Part shown: positions 27,953 through 36,363 of the stretch, piece after piece
Position numbering within the stretch: position 1 is the first letter of the stretch
Layout: the number at the start of each line of letters is the position of its first letter
Assembly: GCA_040544425.1 (NCBI GenBank)
Contig: JBEONO010000006.1
Coordinates: forward strand, 124,001-188,000
Direction of reading: 5' to 3'
Origin: Solimicrobium sp040544425
GTDB lineage: Bacteria > Pseudomonadota > Gammaproteobacteria > Burkholderiales > Burkholderiaceae_D
DNA length: 64,000 nt
Notes under the pieces: model-generated
Database searches by the model: none
The model's input: the letters and a program-made list of their open reading frames with translations, nothing else
What the model was told of the DNA's origin: nothing
Translations under genes and position numbers: made by a program

Positions 27953-29416
27953 TTACTGCATGGTGGATGAGCTTCTTAGCCAGGAGATGAAGTTTTCGGC
28001 AGGGATGGGGGCATGGATGTAATTACCCTGCGCCTGATCACAATGCATTTCTGCCAGCAGCTGCAAGGCGGCCGGATTTTCCACTCCCTCCGCCACCACG
28101 CGCATACCCATATTGTGGCCGAGATCGATGGTCGATTTGACGATGATCCGGTCGTCATCATCGTGCGCCATCTGCATGACAAACGATTTATCGATTTTCA
28201 ATTCATTGACCGGCAGGCGTTTCAAATACGCCAGTGAGGAATAACCGGTACCGAAATCATCAATCGACAGTTCCAGCCCCATTGCGCTTAACCGTTCCAG
28301 GGTGTTTTGGGCACGCAGTGGATCGTTCATGATTGAGCTCTCCGTCAGTTCCAGACATATCGACGAAGTCTTGACCTGGTACCGGTTTAATATTTCGGCA
28401 AATTTGGCTGGCAAATCGGGATCCAGCAAATCGTGGGTGGACACATTGACTGAAATTTTCAAATCAATCCCGTGGCTGGACAGTTCATTGCAAAACAAGG
28501 CTGCGCGTTCCAGTACCCATTTGGTCACGAGCCGGATAATGCCGGTTTGCTCTGCAAATAAAATGAATTCATCCGGCGCCAAAAAACCGCGGCTTGGGTG
28601 TATCCAGCGGACCAGTGCTTCAACGCCGACCACCTTTTTTTCCATCAGATTGAACTTCGGCTGCACGTAAAGACGCAATTCATTTTCCCGGATCGCATTG
28701 CGCAGCTCGCTGATCAGTGAAAGATTTTGCCCACTGCTCTGATCAATCTCGGGTCGGTAAACGACGTAGTTGCTGCCCACATTGCGCTTCGCGCTGTACA
28801 TCGCCGTTTCAGCGTGGCTCATTAATTCTTCGGCAGTGTCTCCATGTTCGGGAAAGCCGGCAATCCCAATCCCGGCACCCAGATCAATCGCCTGATCGTC
28901 GATCTGGATAGGCTGCTCTAACAGAGTCAGAATAATTTTCGCCTGGGCGCGCGCCTGGTCCAGATTGACGTTGGGCAGCAGCAGAGCGAATTCATCGCCG
29001 CCCAATCTGGCCAAGTGCGCGCCCGGGAAGGCTTCCCGCAGTCGCCCGGCGACGCGCTTTAACACCAGGTCACCAAAGCTGTGGCCCATCACATCGTTGA
29101 CCAGTTTGAACCGGTCCAAATCCATCATCAGCACGAAGCAGGAGTGTTCAGGTGAAGCCGCGTCGGATTTGCCATCGACCACGATCGCGTCTTTTAATGA
29201 CGCAGTGAATTGAATCCGATTGGGAAGATCAGTGAGCGCATCCCAATAGGCCAGACGCTTGATTTCATTTTCGCGACGTGCGATGCCGTCACGCATGATC
29301 GCAAATACGTGCGCTACATTTTTAAACTCACCATCTTTCCCAAAAAAATGCACTTCTCGATCCTTTACAAAACTAAGCGAACCTGGATGCCGGGGAACAC
29401 TCGCAAGGCCCGGCAC
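27953..29416 (-). pseudogene. GGDEF-EAL protein lacking its sensor end
   Basis: The reading frame covers 487 residues from a GTG with no ribosome site. Residues about 30-50 (GKDGEFKNVAHVFAIMRDGIARR) look like the end of a HAMP domain, but no membrane helix or sensor precedes it, and the sequence before it has no family resemblance. The GGDEF motif (RLGGDEFALLL, near 138; no I-site) and a complete EAL domain are intact: EALVRW near 264, NVSTHDLLD, ELTESSIM, DDFGTGYSSL and AEGVENPAA. The catalytic parts could still work if expressed, so calling it a pseudogene is inference from the missing 5' end. A recombinase remnant lies just upstream. Confidence 0.6.
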
Positions 29417-29761
29417 CCGTCTGAATTTATATATCTAAAGACAACACGACTAATGGAATTTTTTAGAACGACAGCAGAGAATGGCTGTTCAATCGAGGGA
29501 GCGCGCGGAGTTTGCTGCACCGGATTTGAGCTCCGCCCTCCTAGTTACAAAAATAGCCATTTTATAGCAATTTTGCTATCGGCTTGTTATTTTTGGTAAC
29601 CGCATCCTGTCGATGCCGCTGAAGGAAGCCATTTTTCCACCCAACGGGTTATTGATAACGCCCTGCTCTTGAGCAAAATGCCTTAAATAGGGCATAGCCA
29701 AGGATATCGTTATCTTATAGCATCACAATTCAAGGTGGGCCCCAATGCGATTTTCGGAGAA
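29417..29761. other. 345-bp region between truncated GGDEF-EAL gene and recombinase remnant
   Basis: No gene is supported here. None of the frames I read just upstream of the truncated gene restores the missing sensor part. The near-palindrome at 29677-29695 is the only clear structure. The segment is the likely site of the rearrangement that removed the start of the neighbouring gene. Confidence 0.5.
29677..29695. repeat. Palindromic motif, copy A (AATGCCTTAAATAGGGCAT)
   Basis: An imperfect palindrome matching 46819-46838 at 18 of 20 positions when one extra base is counted. It lies about 67 bases before the recombinase-like gene start. It may be an operator or a small dispersed repeat. Confidence 0.5.
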
Positions 29762-30349
29762 ATGAAATTGACAAATAAAACCAATGCCAGGCAGACAGTG
29801 TGGAATAAAGGTCAGACCATAGGCCAAAAACCGCCACTGAGTAAGAAAGAAATCCGCGCCATCAACGGCAAATTAAGAGCCGGTGACAATTTACGTGATC
29901 AGGTTTTATTCAATCTGGCCATCGACAGCAGTTTGGGCGCCAGCGATCTGGTCAGGTTGCAATTAAGGGACATCGCCAAAAAAGGCGAGATCGCTAGCAT
30001 GGTCACGATCCTGTCAACCCAAACCAACTACGAAGTGCAATTCGAAATCAGTGAAGAAACCCGCGCGCTGCTAAGGCGATGGGTGGAGCAAAAAAATCTG
30101 AAACCGGCCAGTTATCTGTTTTCCAGTCGAATTAACAGTTCGCCACATATCTCGGCGCGCCAATATTCCAGGATGGTTGCAGAATGGATCGGACTGATCG
30201 GACTGGACCAAAAGGACTACAGCGCACAATCCCTGCGCAGAACCAAGCCGATGTTGATTTATGCGAAAACCAAAGATCTGGCGGCAGCCATGACCCAACT
30301 CGGTCATGCCAGGTTACGCAGTACGGTGCGCTATCTCGGGATCGAATGA
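29762..30349 (+). CDS. Tyrosine recombinase-like protein, probably inactive
   Basis: 195 residues from the ATG at 29762, which has GGAG just upstream; a GTG 27 bases earlier is possible. It resembles the short (~200 residue) tyrosine integrases found in Burkholderiales. Conserved parts include QVLFNLAIDSSLGASDLVRLQL, a YLFSSR...ISARQYSRMV region, LRRTKPMLIY, and LGHARLRSTVRYLGIE with the nucleophilic Tyr. In relatives I recall, box I has an Arg where this protein has SLGASD, and box II has HxxR where this has QSLR. The chain also stops at YLGIE, roughly a dozen residues early. It is therefore probably a decayed integrase. Confidence 0.7.
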   Translation: MKLTNKTNARQTVWNKGQTIGQKPPLSKKEIRAINGKLRAGDNLRDQVLFNLAIDSSLGASDLVRLQLRDIAKKGEIASMVTILSTQTNYEVQFEISEETRALLRRWVEQKNLKPASYLFSSRINSSPHISARQYSRMVAEWIGLIGLDQKDYSAQSLRRTKPMLIYAKTKDLAAAMTQLGHARLRSTVRYLGIE

Positions 30350-30449
30350 CTAACTAGTTATCGCGATCACAATAGACTTTTTCGTGACAAAGTGCTTTGA
30401 AATAATATAGTCGTGTAGTATTTCAACATTCAACTCGAAAACCGAGATC

Positions 30450-31220
30450 ATGAGAAAACTATTGCTTTTTGCTGCGACAGTCTTTCTATTTTCGCGATTA
30501 TGTGCTGCCGAAAATATCAATATCAATATCAATATCTATTGCGAGGACGATGCGCAGGTTCGAAACTCCGATGGCAAATATACGGGTGTAGACATTGAAA
30601 TCCTGTCTGAACTTCAAAGACGTTTGGGAAACACCGACAAAATACAACTGGTGCCATGGACGCGCGGTTTGAAATACCTGGAGTCTGAGCCAAATGCGAT
30701 GCTCTTTTCAATGGCGCGCACGAAAGAGCGCAACGACCGCTATCAATGGATTGGTCCGATTTCCGAAGCGGTCTACGGGTTTTATGCCAGAGCAGATTCA
30801 AAAGTCGTGATCAACAGTCTCGAGGATGCCAAAAAAATTACTTCGATTGGGGTGTACAGAAATGACATCCGTGACCAATATCTTACCAACGAGGGTTTTA
30901 CCAATCTGGACCGGGCCAACAACAGTTTTTTAAATCTGAAAAAATTAATGATCGGGCGCGTGACCGTGATTGCCAGTTCCTCGTTCGGAATCAAGGCGGA
31001 AGCGAAACGAACCGGATACCGATTGAGTGATATAAAATTTTTGTACACGTTTCTGAGATCCCAAATCTATATTGCCGTGTCCAAAAATACCGATCCTGCC
31101 ATCGTCGCCCAATGGAATACGGCGCTCGACTCGATGAAAAAAGACGGTAGCCTTAAAACAATATTCAATAAATATTTGCCCGACCAAGAACTGCCGGGAC
31201 CTGAAATCACCTATTTCTGA
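30450..31220 (+). CDS. Periplasmic solute-binding protein, family 3-like
   Basis: 256 residues with a signal peptide (MRKLLLFAATVFLFSRLCAA). The bilobed SBP_bac_3 pattern is visible: DGKYTGVDIEILSELQRRLG, VPWTRGLKYLESEPNAMLFSMARTKERNDRYQWIGPI and the C-terminal WNTALDSMKKDGSLKTIFNKYL. No ABC permease or ATPase gene is nearby, so it may be a stand-alone binding protein, as many of this subfamily are. Right after the signal peptide it encodes NINININI from four tandem AATATC units. Confidence 0.8.
   Translation: MRKLLLFAATVFLFSRLCAAENINININIYCEDDAQVRNSDGKYTGVDIEILSELQRRLGNTDKIQLVPWTRGLKYLESEPNAMLFSMARTKERNDRYQWIGPISEAVYGFYARADSKVVINSLEDAKKITSIGVYRNDIRDQYLTNEGFTNLDRANNSFLNLKKLMIGRVTVIASSSFGIKAEAKRTGYRLSDIKFLYTFLRSQIYIAVSKNTDPAIVAQWNTALDSMKKDGSLKTIFNKYLPDQELPGPEITYF
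30513..30536 (+). repeat. Four tandem AATATC hexamers inside the binding-protein gene
   Basis: Four perfect 6-base repeats code for alternating Asn-Ile at the start of the mature protein. Gain or loss of a unit would keep the frame and change length by two residues. Confidence 0.85.
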
Positions 31221-31325
31221 TACGCCTTCCCAAACCCGGGTCTCAACAGTCGTACAGTTGAATAATTATTGCGTGCCGGACCCTGGCACCTGTTAATATC
31301 AGCCACCAGTTTGCATTGCCTCAAC

Positions 31326-31784
31326 ATGAAAAAAATAAATTATTCCCCGCTGCATTCAGTCGGCTTAAAAAAAATCGGCATCTTGTTTTGCTCATTGGTA
31401 TTGGGCTGCCAGTTGATTCCACCCGCCAGCGCGCAGACCGCAGCGTCTACAGAGCAGCAAATTCCCGCTGCTGCGCCACTCGATCTGGATCCACAAAATG
31501 TGGTCAACGAAATGAGTAAGGAACGCCCTGCTGTTGATGTAAAACCAGGCGTTCTGTCCAGCCCGCATGATGAATTTGAGCAGAGTATTTTCAATTCAGA
31601 GCATCATAAAAAAATAGCCGGCGTGGTCGAAGCTGGTGCCGGCGTGGGGCATACCCCGGCGCGTCAGGGGCGCAGATCGGATAACTTTTCCTGTGAATAT
31701 ACTGGCGTGGCGATCAACGATGAGATCAGCAGAAATGCGCAGCTGGGAATATCTGCTCAGGTGGATGCCTGCAAAACCAGGTAG
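31326..31784 (+). CDS. Small secreted protein of unknown function
   Basis: 152 residues from the ATG at 31326; an upstream in-frame GTG would add 19 unlikely residues. A long N-terminal segment with a hydrophobic core (IGILFCSLVLGCQLIPPASAQ) is a signal peptide, with cleavage probably after SAQ, although LGC could also be a weak lipobox. The mature part is low in recognisable motifs and ends in a short stretch with two Cys (SCEYTGVAINDEISRNAQLG...DACKTR). I do not recognise the family. A hairpin overlapping its stop separates it from the convergent icmF. Confidence 0.7.
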   Translation: MKKINYSPLHSVGLKKIGILFCSLVLGCQLIPPASAQTAASTEQQIPAAAPLDLDPQNVVNEMSKERPAVDVKPGVLSSPHDEFEQSIFNSEHHKKIAGVVEAGAGVGHTPARQGRRSDNFSCEYTGVAINDEISRNAQLGISAQVDACKTR

Positions 31785-31805
31785 GCTGGGATTCTATCCC
31801 AGCCT
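31783..31805. terminator. Bidirectional terminator between convergent genes
   Basis: AGGCTGGGAT - TCT - ATCCCAGCCT is a perfect 10-bp stem followed by TTGTC on the plus strand. It lies in the 27-base gap between the small secreted protein gene and icmF, so it can serve both. Confidence 0.7.
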
Positions 31806-31811
31806 TTGTCA

Positions 31812-34800
31812 TCACATATTGCGCCGGTACTGCCCACCTACCTCAAACAACGCCGTGGTAATTTGACCTAGGGAACAAACCCGCGCAGCCTCCATCAATT
31901 TCGCAAACACGTTTTCATCGGCAATCGCAGCTTTCTGCAATGCGGCCAGAGCTGCTGGCGCCTGCTCGCTGTGCGTCGCGTGGAATTGTTCCAGACGTTT
32001 TAGCTGCGACTGCTTTTCGTCATCGGTCGAGCGCGCCAATTCGATTTTCTGCGGGGTTTCACCAGCCTTCGGATTCCTGAATGTGTTCACGCCGATGATC
32101 GGCAAACTGCCATCGTGCTTCATGTGCTCATAGTGCATCGACTCTTCCTGGATCTTGCCGCGCTGATAGCCGGTTTCCATCGCACCTAGAACACCGCCGC
32201 GTTCGGCGATGCGTTCGAATTCTTTCATCACCGCTTCTTCGACCAGGTCGGTCAATTCTTCGATGATGAAACTGCCCTGAATCGGGTTTTCATTTTTCGC
32301 CAGTCCCCATTCGCGATTGATGATCAGCTGAATCGCCAGTGCACGTCGCACCGAGTCATCGGTCGGCGTGGTGATGGCTTCATCGTAGGCGTTGGTATGC
32401 AGCGAATTGCAGTTGTCGTAAATCGCAATCAGGGCCTGCAGCGTGGTGCGGATATCGTTGAAGTCGATTTCCTGCGCATGCAGCGAGCGACCGCTGGTTT
32501 GAATATGGTATTTGAGTTTTTGACTGCGATCATTGGCGGCATATTTGTCACGCATCGCCACGGCCCAGATGCGTCTTGCCACGCGACCGAGCACGGTGTA
32601 TTCCGGGTCCATGCCATTCGAAAAGAAGAATGACAGATTGGCCGCGAAATCATCAATGTGCATGCCGCGCGCCAGATAGGCTTCGACAAAGGTAAAACCG
32701 TTGGACAGCGTGAACGCCAGTTGTGAAATCGGATTCGCGCCCGCTTCGGCAATGTGATACCCGGAGATCGACACCGAGTAGAAATTGCGCACCTGATGAT
32801 GTACGAAATATTCCTGGATATCGCCCATCACCTTCAAGGAAAACTCGGTTGAGAAGATGCAGGTGTTCTGACCCTGATCTTCCTTGAGAATATCGGCCTG
32901 CACGGTGCCGCGCACATTCTGCAAGACCCAGGCTTTGATCTTGGCCGCTTCGTCGACACTTGGATCGCGTTTGTTGTCGACGCGGAATTTATCCATTTGC
33001 TGATCGATGGCGGTGTTCATGAAAAACGCCAGAATTGTTGGCGCCGGTCCATTGATGGTCATCGACACCGAGGTGGCCGGATCGCACAGGTCGAACCCGT
33101 CGTACAAAACTTTCATATCGTCGAGCGTCGCGACCGACACGCCCGAGTTACCGACCTTACCGTAAATGTCGGGACGTACCGCCGGATCGGCACCGTACAA
33201 GGTGACTGAATCAAAAGCAGTGGACAGGCGCTTGGCAGGCATGCCCTGCGAGACCAGTTTAAAGCGCCGATTGGTCCGGAACGGGTCGCCTTCGCCGGCA
33301 AACATCCGGGTCGGATCTTCGCCTTCGCGCTTGAAGGCGAACACGCCTGCGGTGAACGGGAACGAGCCAGGCACGTTTTCCAGCATCAGCCAGCGCAGGA
33401 TTTCGCCGTGGTCGACAAATTTCGGCAGCGCGACTTTACGGATTTTGGTCCCGGACAGCGTTTCAAAAATCAGGTTGCTGCGAATTTCCTTGTCGCGGAT
33501 CTTCACCACATATTCATCACCCGAATAGGCGGCCTGCATGTCGGGCCAGCTGTGTAGCAATTGTTTGGAATTGGCATCGAGATGATCGTCGCGTTCTTTG
33601 ATCAGGTCGGCCATGTCGACCGGTCGCCCGGCTTTTTGCAGCATTTTGGATGCTGCCAGCAACTGCTGTTTTTCGCGCGCGAAGTTCACCTGTTTGGCTG
33701 TGTAGCGATGGTAATGGCGCACGGTGTCGGCAATCTCCGCCAGATAGCGGCTGCGGGCCGGTGGCACGATCACATTTTTTCCGCTCGAATAGCGTGACTT
33801 GACGATAGGCAGTTTGCTCGGTTTTTCTGGCAATCCCTGTGAGACCAGTTTGACCAGCAAGCCCTGATACAGGGCGGTGACGCCGTCATCATTAAACCGG
33901 GAAGCCTGGGTGCCATACACCGGCATTTCTTCCAGCTTCTGTTTCCATAATTCGTGATTGCGCTGCACCTGCTTCGATACATCGCGCAGGGCGTCGAGCG
34001 CGCCTTTGCGGTCGAATTTATTGATCGCGACAAAGTCGGCAAAGTCCAGCATGTCGATTTTTTCCAGCTGCGATGCCGCGCCAAATTCAGGCGTCATCAC
34101 ATACATGCTGGTATCCACATGCGGCACGATCGCCGCATCGCCCTGGCCGATACCGGAGGTTTCGACCATGATCAAATCAAACCCGGCCACTTTGCAGGCG
34201 GCGATCACGTCGGGCAGGGCAGGGGAAATTTCCGAACCGGCTTCACGCGTAGCCAGCGAACGCATGAACACACGCATCTCGGCTTGCACGCCCCAGGGCA
34301 TGATGGCGTTCATGCGAATCCGGTCGCCAAGCAGCGCGCCGCCCGATTTGCGGCGCGACGGATCAATCGAGATCAGGGCAATATTGATGCTGTCGTTTTG
34401 ATCGAGCCGGATGCGGCGGATCAGTTCGTCGGTCAGCGAGGACTTGCCGGCGCCACCGGTCCCGGTAATCCCTAATACGGGCACGCGTTTGGTTTCAGCT
34501 TCCTTGTGCAAAGCCTGTTTCAATGCCGGATCGACCTGTTCATTTTCCAGCGCGGTAATCAGTTGCGCCAGACTGCGTTGCCGCATGCCGGCGGCCGGTT
34601 CATGCAACGGAGCCAGCGAGGTGGGGGCATAGCCGGACAGATTCACGTCGCAGGCTTGAATCATGGACAGGATCATGCCGACCAGTCCCATGCGCTGGCC
34701 ATCTTCCGGGCTGAAAATGCGCGTCACGCCATAGGCATGCAGATCGGCGATTTCATCAGCGACGATCACGCCGCCGCCGCCGCCAAACACCTTGATATGG

Positions 34801-35096
34801 GCACCGCCGCGTTGACGCAACAGATCGATCATGTATTTGAAGTATTCGACATGGCCGCCCTGATAACTGGAAATTGCTATCCCCTGGACGTCTTCCTGCA
34901 GGGCCGCGGTCACGACCTCATCGACGGAACGGTTATGGCCAAGATGAATGACCTCGGCACCATTGGCCATCAGGATGCGCCGCATGATGTTGATCGAGGC
35001 GTCGTGGCCGTCGAACAGCGAAGCGGCCGTCACAAAGCGCACTTTGTTGGCAGGTTTGTATTCGCTTAAATTGGGGGCGATGGATAAATCAGTCAT
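31812..35096 (-). CDS. icmF: Fused isobutyryl-CoA mutase (IcmF)
   Basis: 1094 residues from the ATG at 35096; AAGGA lies eight bases before it, whereas an ATG three codons upstream falls within that site. An N-terminal cobalamin-binding domain (FDGHDASINIMRR, then GGGGGVI) is followed by a MeaB/MMAA-type GTPase (GITGTGGAGKSSLTDELI, near residue 215; NKFDRKG) and a C-terminal acyl-CoA mutase barrel (LKEDQGQNTCIFSTEF, SVSISGYHIAEAGANPISQLAFTLSNG). This single-chain fusion is characteristic of IcmF, which interconverts isobutyryl-CoA and butyryl-CoA with adenosylcobalamin and carries its own repair GTPase. It may act in branched-chain amino acid or acyl-CoA metabolism. A double palindrome covers its promoter. 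Confidence 0.95.
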   Translation of the reverse strand: MTDLSIAPNLSEYKPANKVRFVTAASLFDGHDASINIMRRILMANGAEVIHLGHNRSVDEVVTAALQEDVQGIAISSYQGGHVEYFKYMIDLLRQRGGAHIKVFGGGGGVIVADEIADLHAYGVTRIFSPEDGQRMGLVGMILSMIQACDVNLSGYAPTSLAPLHEPAAGMRQRSLAQLITALENEQVDPALKQALHKEAETKRVPVLGITGTGGAGKSSLTDELIRRIRLDQNDSINIALISIDPSRRKSGGALLGDRIRMNAIMPWGVQAEMRVFMRSLATREAGSEISPALPDVIAACKVAGFDLIMVETSGIGQGDAAIVPHVDTSMYVMTPEFGAASQLEKIDMLDFADFVAINKFDRKGALDALRDVSKQVQRNHELWKQKLEEMPVYGTQASRFNDDGVTALYQGLLVKLVSQGLPEKPSKLPIVKSRYSSGKNVIVPPARSRYLAEIADTVRHYHRYTAKQVNFAREKQQLLAASKMLQKAGRPVDMADLIKERDDHLDANSKQLLHSWPDMQAAYSGDEYVVKIRDKEIRSNLIFETLSGTKIRKVALPKFVDHGEILRWLMLENVPGSFPFTAGVFAFKREGEDPTRMFAGEGDPFRTNRRFKLVSQGMPAKRLSTAFDSVTLYGADPAVRPDIYGKVGNSGVSVATLDDMKVLYDGFDLCDPATSVSMTINGPAPTILAFFMNTAIDQQMDKFRVDNKRDPSVDEAAKIKAWVLQNVRGTVQADILKEDQGQNTCIFSTEFSLKVMGDIQEYFVHHQVRNFYSVSISGYHIAEAGANPISQLAFTLSNGFTFVEAYLARGMHIDDFAANLSFFFSNGMDPEYTVLGRVARRIWAVAMRDKYAANDRSQKLKYHIQTSGRSLHAQEIDFNDIRTTLQALIAIYDNCNSLHTNAYDEAITTPTDDSVRRALAIQLIINREWGLAKNENPIQGSFIIEELTDLVEEAVMKEFERIAERGGVLGAMETGYQRGKIQEESMHYEHMKHDGSLPIIGVNTFRNPKAGETPQKIELARSTDDEKQSQLKRLEQFHATHSEQAPAALAALQKAAIADENVFAKLMEAARVCSLGQITTALFEVGGQYRRNM

Positions 35097-35142
35097 GGTG
35101 CACATCCTTGGCGGTAGTCTGCGGCGAACTTGGTCGGGGAAG

Positions 35143-35175
35143 CGTAAGTTAGCTTACGTTGACGTAAACGTCAAC
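35143..35175 (-). promoter_or_regulatory. Double palindrome (MerR/LiuR-like operator) over the icmF promoter
   Basis: Two abutting palindromes are visible: CGTAAG-TTAG-CTTACG (35143-35158) and GTTGACGT-AA-ACGTCAAC (35158-35175). On the minus strand they cover a TTGACG -35 (35169-35174), a 17-base spacer and a TAACTT -10 (35146-35151), with the gene starting about 50 bases on. TTGACGT-NN-ACGTCAA resembles the sites described for LiuR, the MerR-family regulator of branched-chain amino acid catabolism in proteobacteria. The regulator itself is not in this window. Confidence 0.55.
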
Positions 35176-35576
35176 CTTGGCGGCTCAACGCTCAATAATT
35201 CTGGGGGTTTTTCTGGAGCGCTGATGGCGACATAACCATCTTGGTAGCTAAATCGTGATTTGGCAACCTGTTCGCTGATGGCTTGCTCATTGATTAACGG
35301 TAAATCAGCAGATTCCGCCTGAAAGGCCGTAGCAAATCCAAATTGATTCTTTGGATTGTTATTTAGGCAAACAGTCACCCGATAAGGCTACTGCTACCTG
35401 AACAACACTGTGCCGTTGGTAACGGCTGGCTACACAATCATTCCCTGCGTATTGGGGAAACCTGCTGCGAAATCAAGTGTAGAGATAATTGGCACCTGGC
35501 GGAAATAGGCAATTTGGATGGGGGCATCAGAAAATCAGATACCCCAAAATTACTGCAAGAAGCTGGCAACCCGGTA
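35176..35576. other. Intergenic stretch upstream of icmF without a supported gene
   Basis: About 400 bases. A 74-codon minus-strand frame runs across part of it and over the icmF operator, but it has no ribosome site and no recognisable content. A weak GGGG..CCCC hairpin (35521-35545) may end the lipoprotein transcript. Confidence 0.5.
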
Positions 35577-36011
35577 CTAAAACAACTCTTTGATATTGTC
35601 TTTCACTGCGGGCGGTGTCTGGCATTGGTAATAGGTCGTTTGGGCGTTGGTAAATACGCTGGTATCGACCACCCCTGAGATGACTTCAGTTGGGATGTAC
35701 ATAAAAATGTAGTTGGGTTTGATGGACAAGGTGTTGGCATAATCAACCGCATCGTTCTCCATGACTTCAAATCGGCCAGAGATCTTAAATACGCCTTTGA
35801 GTTTATTTAAGCCAGCATTTGAGGTTTTTTTATCCAGTATGATGCACTTCCAGCTGTCTTCGACCGGGACAAACCCGACGCGTGTTACCGTGCCGTCATC
35901 CAAGGTCCTCTCACGAATCTGTTTCACGCTGGTTGTATTGCTGGTGACTACGCACGCGGTGAGCAATAGACATATTCCCAGATTGACAGGCGTCGATTGG
36001 CTGATTTTCAT
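35577..36011 (-). CDS. Small lipoprotein of unknown function
   Basis: 144 residues with a lipobox (LGICLLLTAC-VV) around residue 20, so predicted to be lipid-anchored after Cys20. The mature part holds further Cys residues (SWKCIILD; TTYYQCQT) and no motif I recognise. The pattern of a short lipoprotein with DDGTVTRVGFVPVEDSWKC recalls envelope-stress sensor-like lipoproteins, but this is only an impression. Confidence 0.75.
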   Translation of the reverse strand: MKISQSTPVNLGICLLLTACVVTSNTTSVKQIRERTLDDGTVTRVGFVPVEDSWKCIILDKKTSNAGLNKLKGVFKISGRFEVMENDAVDYANTLSIKPNYIFMYIPTEVISGVVDTSVFTNAQTTYYQCQTPPAVKDNIKELF

Positions 36012-36094
36012 TTTCGGGCCACTCCGTGCAAAATAGGGCGAGTGTAATTAAACCTAGCCTTTTTAGCAACTCCAATAAAACAAAATGAACTGTC

Positions 36095-36313
36095 TCAACA
36101 AAATTTGCCGCAAGAGAAGAATTGCGAATTTTTCCCATTGATTTGTTCAGAACGCACCTGGATTTTTTCGCCGTTGGGTAAGGTAATTGAAACGCTCCGA
36201 TTTTCAACAGTCGGATCGCTTGGCTCCAAATCAGATTTTTCCAGCGCTTTTAAGGCCTCGACTACCGCATCCCTGTCCTCGGCGCCTGCGGATAATCCTA
36301 ATAGCCCAGATAG
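36095..36313 (-). pseudogene. Start-less remnant of a small secreted protein gene
   Basis: A 72-codon minus-strand frame begins directly after a stop and contains no start codon near its 5' end, yet reads like protein. It has a hydrophobic stretch ending LGLSAGA (like the end of a signal peptide), then DRDAVVEALKALEKSDLEPS and SVSITLPNGEKIQVRSEQ, and ends FSCGKFC. The missing start would fall at the promoter of the divergent PqaA-family gene. It is either decayed or frameshifted. The rest of 36012-36363 shows nothing else. Confidence 0.45.
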
Positions 36314-36363
36314 TCAAGCCAACCTAGGATCTTGCGCTTTTGAGTTATATATCGGAGGCAAGG

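Noticed and set aside
29210..29599. 129-codon plus-strand frame opposite the truncated GGDEF-EAL gene
   Set aside because: It is antisense to recognisable HAMP/GGDEF code and has no features of its own.
35154..35378. 74-codon minus-strand frame upstream of icmF
   Set aside because: It runs over the double palindrome and promoter, has no ribosome site and no recognisable content.
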